Positions 53,242 to 61,526 of a stretch of 64,000 bases of DNA are shown one piece after another. The first letter of the stretch is position 1, and the number at the start of each line of letters is the position of its first letter. The position numbers and the translations under genes were made by a program. Below the pieces are notes generated by a model, which did not search any database, was not told the origin of the DNA, and saw nothing but the letters and a program-made list of their open reading frames with translations. This DNA comes from an uncultured Paracoccaceae bacterium (lineage in GTDB: Bacteria; Pseudomonadota; Alphaproteobacteria; Rhodobacterales; Rhodobacteraceae): contig CANLEQ010000014.1 of assembly GCA_947489705.1 (NCBI GenBank), positions 1 to 64,000 on the forward strand, written 5' to 3'.

Positions 53242-54366
53242 ATGGCCAGTCCCGCGATACCGGCGCCGCAAAGCGGTGCGCCCTCAACGGGGATCCGCGC
53301 CGCCCTGGTCGCGGCAGCTCTGGCCGTCGCGCTGGCCGTGGGGCTGATGGTGGGGGTGCGCTACGGTCTGCTGATCCTTATCGGCCTGGGCTTCGGCATC
53401 ACGCTCGAGGGGTTCCGCTTCGGTTTTGCCGGGCCCTGGCGGCGAATGATCACCGAGCGCGATCCGGGCGGCCTTCTGGGCCATCTGCTGGCCATAGCAC
53501 TCGTGGCCGTGGTGGCCATCCCGCTGCTCTCGGCGTCGGGTCCGGAGCTCATCGGGGCGCATGCGCCGGTGGGGCTCGCCATGATCGGCGGGGCCTTCGT
53601 CTTCGGCGCGGCGATGCAGGTGGTGCTGGGCTGCGGCTCGGGCTCGCTGGTCAATGCGGGATCGGGCAACGCGGTCGGCGTCGTGGCCCTGCCGTTCTTT
53701 GCCATCGGCTCGTTCCTCGGGGCCTACAACCTCGTCTGGTGGACCTCGCTGGGATCGCTGCCGGTCGTGGCGCTCGAGGGCACCGGCGGGCTCGCGATCA
53801 CGCTGGCGGGCCTCGCGGCGGTCGCGGCCTTCGTGCTGTGGCTGGCGCCTGCGGAATTGCGCCGGATCCCGCGCCGCTATGTCTGGGCGGCGACGTTCCT
53901 GGCACTCTTCGCGCTTCTCAACATCGTGGTCGCCGGACAGCCCTGGGGCGTGGTCTACGGGCTGGGGCTCTGGGCCGCCAAGGGGGCGACGGCGCTCGGC
54001 ATCCCGACCGAGCCCTCGGCCTTCTGGGGCCTGCCCGCCAATCAGGCACGGATCGCCGAGAGCCTTCTGACCGACGTGACCTCGCTCACCAATCTGGGGC
54101 TCATCGGCGGCGCGCTGCTGGTCACGGTGTGGCGCGGGGATCTCACCAAGGCCCTGCCGCAGATGCCCGCCCGCGCCTGGGCCGCGACGATCGTGGCGGG
54201 GTTCCTGCTGGGCTATTCCTCGCGCCTCGCCTTCGGCTGCAACGTGGGCGCGTTCTTTTCGGGCATCTCCACCGGCTCGCTGCATGGCTGGGCGTGGTTC
54301 GCGGCCGGATTCGCGGGATCGGCCGTGGGCGTGAAGCTGCGCCCGGGTCTGGGCTTCGGGGGCTGA
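53242..54366 (+). CDS. YeeE/YedE family sulfur-compound transporter
   Basis: A 374-residue inner-membrane protein with about nine or ten hydrophobic segments and the two cysteine motifs of the family: QVVLGCGSGSLVNAGSGN and RLAFGCNVGAFFSGISTGSL. Homologues move thiosulfate into the cell by passing it along cysteines. An AAGGAGG lies 6 bases before the ATG. It follows the rhodanese (21 bp) and precedes a 56-residue cysteine-containing peptide by 1 bp, so the three form an operon. Confidence 0.9.
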   Translation: MASPAIPAPQSGAPSTGIRAALVAAALAVALAVGLMVGVRYGLLILIGLGFGITLEGFRFGFAGPWRRMITERDPGGLLGHLLAIALVAVVAIPLLSASGPELIGAHAPVGLAMIGGAFVFGAAMQVVLGCGSGSLVNAGSGNAVGVVALPFFAIGSFLGAYNLVWWTSLGSLPVVALEGTGGLAITLAGLAAVAAFVLWLAPAELRRIPRRYVWAATFLALFALLNIVVAGQPWGVVYGLGLWAAKGATALGIPTEPSAFWGLPANQARIAESLLTDVTSLTNLGLIGGALLVTVWRGDLTKALPQMPARAWAATIVAGFLLGYSSRLAFGCNVGAFFSGISTGSLHGWAWFAAGFAGSAVGVKLRPGLGFGG

Positions 54367-54367
54367 G

Positions 54368-54538
54368 ATGACGCGCAGGACCACCGCCGCGATCGTGCTG
54401 GCTTTCGTCGCCGGCCTTCTCGCATTCGACCTCTCGGCGTCCGAGCCGCCCGACATCTATGCCCAGCCCCCCGCGATCGCGCTCGGATCGGGGGCCGTCG
54501 CCTCGGGCGCCCATTGCGCGTCACTGCCGACGGAGTGA
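54368..54538 (+). CDS. Small exported single-cysteine protein in the YeeE operon
   Basis: A 56-residue protein: a hydrophobic N-terminal helix (TTAAIVLAFVAGLLAFDLSA) followed by a short periplasmic tail ending GAHCASLPTE with a single cysteine. The ATG at 54368 is 1 base after the YeeE stop. Small proteins of this type commonly accompany YeeE/YedE genes. The cysteine could carry sulfane sulfur between the rhodanese and the transporter, which is a guess. The frame continues after the TGA into PIN-domain-like sequence. Confidence 0.6.
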   Translation: MTRRTTAAIVLAFVAGLLAFDLSASEPPDIYAQPPAIALGSGAVASGAHCASLPTE

Positions 54539-54550
54539 GCGCGCCGCCGG

Positions 54551-54652
54551 CGCCTGCCGGATCTGCACCGCGACCCGTTCGACCGGATCCTGCTGGCCCA
54601 GGCCCGCTGCGAAGGGCTCACCCTGGCGACGGCCGACGCGCAGCTGTTCGCT
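54551..54652 (+). pseudogene. PIN-domain (VapC) C-terminal remnant
   Basis: The frame after the stop of the 56-residue gene reads RLPDLHRDPFDRILLAQARC then EGLTLATADAQLFA, the C-terminal half of a PIN-domain toxin (D-P-F-D-R-x-L-x-A-Q-A and T-x-D acidic residues of the active site). The N-terminal half, with the first acidic residues, is absent, and no start codon serves it. It is therefore a truncated relic of a vapC-type gene. No antitoxin remnant was found. Confidence 0.6.
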
Positions 54653-54759
54653 ATGGCGCGGACGTCCTGCGGATCTGATCGCGCCCGGCATGTGGAACCG
54701 TGCGGGCAGGCCGCGCGCTTCGACAGGAGCTTGGCCCCCGACGAAAGGACGTGCGCCCC

Positions 54760-55476
54760 GTGACCCAGGATCCACCCGCGCCGATCCTCGTCTTCGACGT
54801 GAACGAGACGCTGCTCGACATCACCACGCTCGAACCGCTCTTCGAGCGTCTCTTCGGGGATGCGCGGATGCTGCGCGAATGGTTCGCGCAGCTGGTCCTC
54901 TATTCCCAGACGATGACGCTTTCGGGGCTCTACACCCCGTTCGGGGAACTGGGGGTGGGCGCGCTGCGCATGATGGGCGAGATCGGGGGCGTGGAGATCG
55001 CCGACGCCGACGTGCACGAGATGCAGGTGCGGATGGGATCGATGCCCGCGCACGGCGATGTCGCCTCCGGCCTCGAGCGGCTGCGCGATGCGGGCTACCG
55101 CCTCGTCACGCTGACCAATTCGCCGCCCTCGCACGCGCCCAGCCCGCTGGAGAAATCGGGGCTCGACGGCTATTTCGAACGATCGTTCAGCGTCGATGCG
55201 GTGGAGCGGTTCAAGCCAGCGCCCGAAACCTACGGCCTCGTGGCGCGCGAGATGGGCGTCGAGACCCGGGATCTCTGCCTCGTCGCGTGCCATCTTTGGG
55301 ACACGATCGGGGCGCAGTCGGCCGGATGCCGCGGCGCGTTCCTGACCCGGCCGCACAATGCGTGGCTTCCCGCCACGAACGTGCCGCGCCCCGACATCGT
55401 CGCTGCGGACATGGCGGATCTGACGCGGCGGATCATCGCCCGATGGCCCCTCGAGGCGGATGGCCGAGAAGGCTGA
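54760..55476 (+). CDS. HAD superfamily hydrolase, haloacid dehalogenase type II-like
   Basis: A 238-residue enzyme. ILVFDVNETLLDIT has the nucleophilic aspartate (DxNxT, the dehalogenase variant rather than DxDxT). TLTNSPPSHAPSPLEKSG is motif II, and RFKPAPETYGLVAREMGV and VACHLWDTIGAQSAGCRGA are motifs III and IV. This points to L-2-haloacid dehalogenase or a related hydrolase. The GTG at 54760 (GAAAGGA upstream) is chosen; a GTG at 54700 is an alternative. It is convergent with the phosphomannomutase gene, 7 bases away. Confidence 0.85.
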   Translation: MTQDPPAPILVFDVNETLLDITTLEPLFERLFGDARMLREWFAQLVLYSQTMTLSGLYTPFGELGVGALRMMGEIGGVEIADADVHEMQVRMGSMPAHGDVASGLERLRDAGYRLVTLTNSPPSHAPSPLEKSGLDGYFERSFSVDAVERFKPAPETYGLVAREMGVETRDLCLVACHLWDTIGAQSAGCRGAFLTRPHNAWLPATNVPRPDIVAADMADLTRRIIARWPLEADGREG

Positions 55477-55483
55477 GGCGCGA

Positions 55484-56878
55484 TCAGGCAGACATCGCCG
55501 CGCGGGCGCGAGACATGCCGCGCGCCAGAAGCGCCTCGGCCGCCGCCGCATCCTCGGCCTCGGCATAGACGCGCAACTCGGCGGCGTTGCCCGACATCCG
55601 CAGATGCACGATGTCGCCGCCCGGATGGACCATCCGCACCCCGTCGGTCAGATCGAGCGTGACGCTGTCGCCGTCCCAGAAATCGGCGCGCGCGGCCGCG
55701 TCGTCCTTCAGCGCGTCGATCCAGGCGATTGCGCGGGCCCGGTCCACGTCCTGCAGCCGGTCGGCGGCGGTGACACGCGCGGGAAGATCCTCGATCAGCG
55801 CGGCGAGGCTCGTGCCCCGCGCCTTCGCGGCCATCAGCGGCACGATCAGCGGCAGCACCGCGTCGCGCGTCAGAAGCGCGTCGACGCCCAGGGCGGAAAA
55901 GCCCAGCAGGAACCCGCCATTGGCCTCGAACCCCACGACGGCCTTGCCCGCGAGATCGGCCATGCCGGCGATCACGAAGGGCGATCCGATCCGCGTGCGC
56001 CGCACGGTCTCGAAGCCCAGACCCTCGATCAGCGTGTTCGAGGTCACCGGCGTCACCACACAGCGCGCGCCCAGGTGCCGCGCCGTCAGCGCGCCCAGCG
56101 TATCGCCGGGGATGACCCGGCCCGCCGCATCGGCCAGGAGCGGCCGGTCGGCATCGCCGTCGGTCGACAGGATCGCGTCGAAGCCCTCCGCGGCCCAGGT
56201 CGCGAGATCGGCGCGCGTGGCCTCCGAGACGGCCTCGGTATCGACCGGAACGAAGGCGTCGGAGCGCGCAAGCTCGGTCACGCGCGCGCCCATGTCCCGC
56301 AGAAGACCCGCCAGGAGGTCGCGTGCGACGCTCGAATGGGCATAGAGCCCCAGATGCAGCCCCGACAGCGCCTCCGGCCCGAAGGCGTCGAGGTAACGCG
56401 CGGCATAGGCGTCGCAGGCCGCGCGGTTCGTCTCGGGATCGACCTGCGGCACCGGCGGCAGGGCCGGCACCGCGCCCTGCGCGGCCTCGACGATGGCGGC
56501 CTCGTGCGATTTGGTGATCTCGTGCCCGCCGCGGGTATAGAACTTGAGCCCGTTGCGATCGGCCGGGATGTGACTGCCGGTGACCATGATGGCACCCGCA
56601 TCGACCTGCTGCGCGGCGAGCGCCAGAGCGGGCGTCGGCAGCGTCCCCATAAGCACCGGCAGCGCCCCCGCCCCCGCCACGGCCCGGGCGGCAATGCGGG
56701 CGATGGCGGGCGACGAGCCGCGCAGGTCCTCGCCGATGAGGACGGTCGTGCCCGCATCGCAGGACGTGACGAAGCCCGCGACATGACGGGCCACCAGATC
56801 CTCGGTCAGGGCAACGACCAGGCCGCGCAGGCCGGACGTGCCGAATTTCGGGGCCTCGATCGGATCACGTTCTGGCAT
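55484..56878 (-). CDS. Phosphomannomutase
   Basis: A 464-residue alpha-D-phosphohexomutase. FGTSGLRGLVVALTEDLV is the N-terminal family motif, AGAIMVTGSHIPADRNGLKF contains the catalytic phosphoserine, LSTDGDADRPLLADAAG is the metal-binding loop and VVGFEANGGFLLG the sugar-binding loop. It converts mannose-6-phosphate to mannose-1-phosphate, the substrate of the adjacent ManC. It overlaps the manC end by 14 bases. The ATG at 56878 fits; the longer upstream frame overlaps ManC. Confidence 0.92.
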   Translation of the reverse strand: MPERDPIEAPKFGTSGLRGLVVALTEDLVARHVAGFVTSCDAGTTVLIGEDLRGSSPAIARIAARAVAGAGALPVLMGTLPTPALALAAQQVDAGAIMVTGSHIPADRNGLKFYTRGGHEITKSHEAAIVEAAQGAVPALPPVPQVDPETNRAACDAYAARYLDAFGPEALSGLHLGLYAHSSVARDLLAGLLRDMGARVTELARSDAFVPVDTEAVSEATRADLATWAAEGFDAILSTDGDADRPLLADAAGRVIPGDTLGALTARHLGARCVVTPVTSNTLIEGLGFETVRRTRIGSPFVIAGMADLAGKAVVGFEANGGFLLGFSALGVDALLTRDAVLPLIVPLMAAKARGTSLAALIEDLPARVTAADRLQDVDRARAIAWIDALKDDAAARADFWDGDSVTLDLTDGVRMVHPGGDIVHLRMSGNAAELRVYAEAEDAAAAEALLARGMSRARAAMSA

Positions 56879-58304
56879 AGACGTCCTCGTAGCGCACGAT
56901 GTCGTCCTCGCCCAGATAGGAGCCCGTCTGCACCTCGATGAGCACCATGGGCAGCTTGCCGGGATTTTCCATCCGGTGGACGGCCCCCAGCGGGATGTAG
57001 ACGCCCTCGTTCTCGGTGGCGAGCTTGACCTCGTCGTCGACGGTGATGCGCGCGGTGCCCTCGACCACGATCCAGTGCTCGGAGCGGTGATGGTGGCTTT
57101 GCAGGCTGAGCGCGGCACCGGGATGGACCACGATGCGCTTGACCTGGAACCGGCCGCCGATCACCAGGCTCTCGTACCAGCCCCAGGGGCGGTAATCGCG
57201 CGGCAGGGTCTTGGCCTGCTTGTGGCCGCTCGCATGGAGCTTCGCCACGGCCTGCTTGACCTCCTGCGCGCGGTCCTTGTGGGCCACGAGGACCGCGTCG
57301 GGCATGGCCACCGCCACGATGTCGTCGAGACCGATGCCCACGATCGCCTGGTCGGGGTTTTCCGAGCGCAGCAGCGAATTGGTGCAATCCATCGCGATGG
57401 CGGGGCCCGACAGCGCCATGCCGTCCTCTTCGGTCTCGCGCCAGACGGCCTTCCAGTCGCCCAGATCCGACCAGTCGCCCCGATAGGGCATGACCGACAG
57501 GTTCCGGGCCTTCTCCATCACCGCGTAATCGACCGAGATCGGCGTGATCTGCGACCAGGGCCCGGCATTGAGCCGCAGGAAGCCCAGGTCGCGCCGCCCC
57601 TCGGCCACCGCCGTCTCGACATGGTGCAGCACCTCGGGCGCATGCTCGGCGAAGGCCGCGCGCATCACGTCGGCGCGGAAGAGGAAGATGCCGGCATTCC
57701 AGAGATAATGCCCGTCCTCGATCATGCTCTGCGCGGTCTCGAGATCGGGTTTTTCCACGAACCGGGCGAGCGGGCCCGGGCGCGTGGCATCGGGGGCGCC
57801 TTCGAGCTGCAGGTAGCCATAGCCCGTCTCGGGCCGGTCGGGGGTGATCCCGAAGGTGACGATCCGGCCCTCGCGGGCGGCGGGGGCGGCGGCGGCGATG
57901 GTGTCGGCGAAGCCTTGGGTGTCGGGGATCAGGTGATCGGAGGGCGCCACGAGAACCAGCGTCTCGGGGCCGTTCTCCATCGCCTGCAGCGTGGCGGCCA
58001 GCACGGCGGGCGCGGTATCGCGGCCTTCGGGCTCGATCAGGACGGGGCCGGGATCGATGCGCTGCGCGGCCAGCTGCTCGGTCACGACGAAGCGGAAATC
58101 CTCGGTCGTGACGATGATCGGCGCGGCGAAGCCCGGGCCCGCCAGCCGCTGGGCCGAGGCCTGGAAGAGGCTCGTCTCGCCGATGAGCGGGGCGAATTGC
58201 TTGGGATAGCTCGCCCGGCTGAGCGGCCAGAGCCGCGTGCCCGACCCGCCTGACAGGATGACGGGGACGATATCGGTGTTCGGGGTCTGCGGCGAAGGGA
58301 GCAT
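56865..58304 (-). CDS. manC: Mannose-1-phosphate guanylyltransferase / mannose-6-phosphate isomerase
   Basis: A 479-residue bifunctional type II PMI/GMP enzyme. SGGSGTRLWPLSRASYPKQF near residue 18 is the nucleotidyltransferase signature, VAPSDHLIPD and RFVEKPDLETAQSMIEDGHY follow. The C-terminal cupin PMI domain (about residues 360-479) has YRPWGWYESLVIGGRFQVKR and LSLQSHHHRSEHWIVVEG. It makes GDP-mannose. It starts at 58304 and its end overlaps the phosphomannomutase gene by 14 bases, so both are translated from one operon. Confidence 0.94.
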   Translation of the reverse strand: MLPSPQTPNTDIVPVILSGGSGTRLWPLSRASYPKQFAPLIGETSLFQASAQRLAGPGFAAPIIVTTEDFRFVVTEQLAAQRIDPGPVLIEPEGRDTAPAVLAATLQAMENGPETLVLVAPSDHLIPDTQGFADTIAAAAPAAREGRIVTFGITPDRPETGYGYLQLEGAPDATRPGPLARFVEKPDLETAQSMIEDGHYLWNAGIFLFRADVMRAAFAEHAPEVLHHVETAVAEGRRDLGFLRLNAGPWSQITPISVDYAVMEKARNLSVMPYRGDWSDLGDWKAVWRETEEDGMALSGPAIAMDCTNSLLRSENPDQAIVGIGLDDIVAVAMPDAVLVAHKDRAQEVKQAVAKLHASGHKQAKTLPRDYRPWGWYESLVIGGRFQVKRIVVHPGAALSLQSHHHRSEHWIVVEGTARITVDDEVKLATENEGVYIPLGAVHRMENPGKLPMVLIEVQTGSYLGEDDIVRYEDVYART

Positions 58305-58613
58305 GAAAGGGTCCTCGAAACGTGGCAAGCGGTCCCGGCCGCGGGGCCGGTTGCAAAAATCGGCACGAGGGCCGGCGGGTCCCGGAATGGCCAAAGATCC
58401 CGCGAGGCGCGCAGGCGGTGTCCATCTCGCCGGCGGCGCCGACCGTCTCTTGGTGTCGTGCTATGCCGAAACGGGCACCACTTGTCGAGATCGCGCAACA
58501 ACAAGCTGCGGATATGGTGAATGAAATGCCCGCGCCGCCCCGCCGCGCGCTTGCGGCTTTTCGCCTCCGGCGAGATCGGCTAGGGACGGCGCGAAACGGG
58601 ATAGAGATCCGGA
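58305..58613. other. Intergenic region between divergent manC and glycosyltransferase
   Basis: 309 bases with no convincing gene. The few short frames lack ribosome sites and have arginine-rich antisense-like composition. It must contain the promoters of manC (minus) and of the glycosyltransferase at 58614 (plus), but I could not identify clear elements. Confidence 0.4.
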
Positions 58614-61526
58614 ATGTCAGGCCTCCGAGGTGGATTGAAACGGCTGGCCGCGCGCGGCATCGCGACGGGTCACGAGATCGCCATGCCGGTCTTCGACGGC
58701 ACCGACGCGGCGCGGTGGCGGGTGCGCGACGCCGGCACGCTCCGGCTCGTGGCGTTGCGCGCGGGGCTCAGGCTCGGAACCTGGGAGCGGGCGGAGCGGC
58801 TGATCGTAGTGCTCGGCCGCGATGCCGACAACGTTGCCGCGTTCCTCAACAGCCACCCCCAGGGGCGCGTCGTGCCGTCGTTCGATCTCTTGGCGCTGCG
58901 GCGCGCGGCCCTCGCCCCCGCGCGCCTCGCCGCGCTGATCCGCCTGCATGCGAGGGCCTTCCGGGATACAGGCGGCCGCTGGGACGGGCGACGGATGGGA
59001 ACGGCGCCCGCCGGCGACGAGCGGGCGGTTCTCTGCCTCGGCATCGGATGGCCGCACGGCTTGCCCGAGGATGCGGGCGATCTGCTGGCCGATCTGGCCC
59101 GCGCCATCGCGCCCCGGCGGCTCGGGATCGTCCAGGCGGGCGAGGGCGGGGGCGATCTGCGCGCGCGCGTCGCGGACGGGGACTGGCTCGATCTGTCGCC
59201 GGCGGCCCTGAGCGGGGATGCCGGCGCGCGCGGCGCGCTTCTCGATTTCGCGGGCCTGGACCGGGGCGCGATGCCCGGCGATGCCGAGCCACCCTCGGAG
59301 ATCTCGGTCGCGCGCGTCCATGTGATGTCGTGCCTGTCGGTCGCCCATGACCTCGCCTTGCTGCCGCATTTCCTCGACCATTATACCGGTCTGGGCGTGG
59401 TGCCGGGCAACATCCACGTCATCCTCAACGCGCGCGACGCCGACGCGCCGGAGCTCTACCGGGCGCGCGAGATCCTCGTCGCGCGGGGCATCGCGCCGGG
59501 TACGCCCTGGATCGGCCCCTATTCCAGCACCGAGATGTGGGAGCGTCGCCGCGCCCTGCACCGCGCGCATACGGGGCCGGGCGATTGGGCGATCAGCGCC
59601 GATGTGGACGAGCTTCACGTCTATCCCGAAGGGCTGGCCGCGACGCTCTGGGCCCTGCGCCACCACGAGGCCGACTGGCTGCAGGGGCCGATGATCGACC
59701 GCGTGGCCCCCGGCGGCCGGCTTGCCCCCGTGGAGGCCGACCTGCCCCTCTGGGACCAGTTCCCGATCGAGGGCGACCTCATGTGCCAGATCAGCCGCCG
59801 CTCCGAGCTCAAGGATGGCGGCGGCACCGTGAAGGCCATGCTGATGGCGTCGCATCTGCTGCCGGGCCTCGGCGGGCACGGGGTGATCCGGGCCGAATGC
59901 GCCGCCCGCGCGAACGAGATGGCCACGGCCGCCGGCATCGATATCGAACATCCCAGATCGGCGCTCGAGCGGTCGCTCCACCGGGCCTGGAAATGGCAGC
60001 CCGGGCCGCTCTGGGGCAGCAATATCGGCGGCCATCCGCGGATCACCGACCCGGTCTTCCGCTTGTCCTTTCCGGCCTATGTGGCGCATTTCAAATGGCG
60101 CGACGTGCTGGTGGAGGAACTGGCACGGCGCCGCGCCTCGGGGCTGCAGACCGAAGCCGCGACGCGCTATTCCACGCAATTGCAGGATTTCCTCAAGGAT
60201 CGCGGCACGATCGATCTGGGCCGCATGGCGATCCGGCGCGCCTGGCACCGGCCGCGCGACTGGGCGGCGCAGCTCGACCATCTGCGCGCCGAGGCCCGTC
60301 GCCGCGACGCGCCCGAGGGGCGCTATCCCCGGGCGCTCTGGCAATGGCCGCGGGCGGAGCCGGGCTGGCGCGTGCGGCAGCTGAGCTTCGGCTCGGCCAG
60401 CGGCATCGGCCATTTCCACAGCTATTACGACATTCCCGTCCTCGACGCCGCCGAGACGCGGATCGCCGCCGTGCGCACCGACATTCCCCAGCGGCCGCCC
60501 GATCCCGGCGACCGGGTCACGGTGGGCACCGTGGGCCTCGACGGGACCGGCTTCACCGAGATCGCCGAGACCCACGCCTGGAGCTGGCAGCAGGGGCCGA
60601 TGCTGCAATGGCTGCCCGGAGACGAGGACAGGCTGATCTGGAACGATCGGGAGGGGGCGGATTTTGTCGCCCGCATCGCGTCGTCCGATGGGGGCAACGC
60701 GCGCCGACTCGACCGGCCGATCTATGCGCTGTCCCCGGACGGGCAGGCGGGGCTCAGCCTCGATTTCGCGCGGCTCGACGCGCTCCGGCCGGGCTACGGC
60801 TATGCCGGGGGCCGGGCCGACCTCGACGATCCCGCGCCCGAAGGGGACGGGATCTGGCGCGTGGATCTCGAGACCGGCGCGGCACGGTTGATCCTGCCGC
60901 TGGCGCGTGCGCGCGAGGCGCTGATGGCCATCCTCGGGGCCGAGGAACGGGCCGAGCATCAGGGGGCGGGCTATGTCTACTGGTTCAACCATTGCAAGGT
61001 CGCGCCCGGGGGCGGGCGTTTCACGGTCAAGCTGCGCTGGCGCCGGCCCGGCGGCGGCTGGAACGGCACGATGGGCGTCAGCGTCACCTGCGGCATGGAC
61101 GGGACCGATCCCCGCGTCATCGCGCGCGCCACGTCGCACGTGATCTGGCTCGACGACCGGCAGCTCTATTTCTGGAACCAGGGGGCGGGCTACGTGGCGC
61201 TCAAGGACGATGCCGAGGCGAGCTGGCCGCGCGAGACCGAGATTTTCGATCGCGGCATCTTCACCGCCAACGTGCATCTGCGCCATATCCCCGACGATCC
61301 CGCCCGCATGGTCTTCGACACCCCTTACGCGGAGGATGTGGGCCTAAACCTTTTCGACCGCGAGACGGGCGAGGTCGCGCCGATCGCCCGCTGGGGCGGG
61401 CATGTGCCTGCGAAGGGGCAGTTCCGCTGCGACCTGCACCCGGTGCCCACGCGCGACGGCGGCCGCATCGTCGTCTCGTCACCCGCCGACGGGATGCGCC
61501 AGATCTACGTGGCGGAGCGGACATGA
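58614..61526 (+). CDS. GT92/GT2_4-like glycosyltransferase fused to a C-terminal beta-propeller-like domain
   Basis: A 970-residue cytosolic protein. The first ~225 residues are an unassigned domain with ERLIVVLGRDADNVAAFL and LGIVQAGEGGGDLRARV. Residues ~235-500 form a glycosyltransferase module: HVMSCLSVAHDLALLPHFLD, then WAISADVDELHVYPEG with DVD at 330-332, and VAHFKWRDVLVEEL. From about residue 585 to the end, repeated beta blades appear (LQWLPGDEDRLIWNDREG, WRVDLETGAARLILPLARA, HPVPTRDGGRIVVSSPADGM), resembling oligogalacturonide-lyase-type or TolB-type propellers. Its stop overlaps the next start (ATGA). Confidence 0.8.
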   Translation: MSGLRGGLKRLAARGIATGHEIAMPVFDGTDAARWRVRDAGTLRLVALRAGLRLGTWERAERLIVVLGRDADNVAAFLNSHPQGRVVPSFDLLALRRAALAPARLAALIRLHARAFRDTGGRWDGRRMGTAPAGDERAVLCLGIGWPHGLPEDAGDLLADLARAIAPRRLGIVQAGEGGGDLRARVADGDWLDLSPAALSGDAGARGALLDFAGLDRGAMPGDAEPPSEISVARVHVMSCLSVAHDLALLPHFLDHYTGLGVVPGNIHVILNARDADAPELYRAREILVARGIAPGTPWIGPYSSTEMWERRRALHRAHTGPGDWAISADVDELHVYPEGLAATLWALRHHEADWLQGPMIDRVAPGGRLAPVEADLPLWDQFPIEGDLMCQISRRSELKDGGGTVKAMLMASHLLPGLGGHGVIRAECAARANEMATAAGIDIEHPRSALERSLHRAWKWQPGPLWGSNIGGHPRITDPVFRLSFPAYVAHFKWRDVLVEELARRRASGLQTEAATRYSTQLQDFLKDRGTIDLGRMAIRRAWHRPRDWAAQLDHLRAEARRRDAPEGRYPRALWQWPRAEPGWRVRQLSFGSASGIGHFHSYYDIPVLDAAETRIAAVRTDIPQRPPDPGDRVTVGTVGLDGTGFTEIAETHAWSWQQGPMLQWLPGDEDRLIWNDREGADFVARIASSDGGNARRLDRPIYALSPDGQAGLSLDFARLDALRPGYGYAGGRADLDDPAPEGDGIWRVDLETGAARLILPLARAREALMAILGAEERAEHQGAGYVYWFNHCKVAPGGGRFTVKLRWRRPGGGWNGTMGVSVTCGMDGTDPRVIARATSHVIWLDDRQLYFWNQGAGYVALKDDAEASWPRETEIFDRGIFTANVHLRHIPDDPARMVFDTPYAEDVGLNLFDRETGEVAPIARWGGHVPAKGQFRCDLHPVPTRDGGRIVVSSPADGMRQIYVAERT

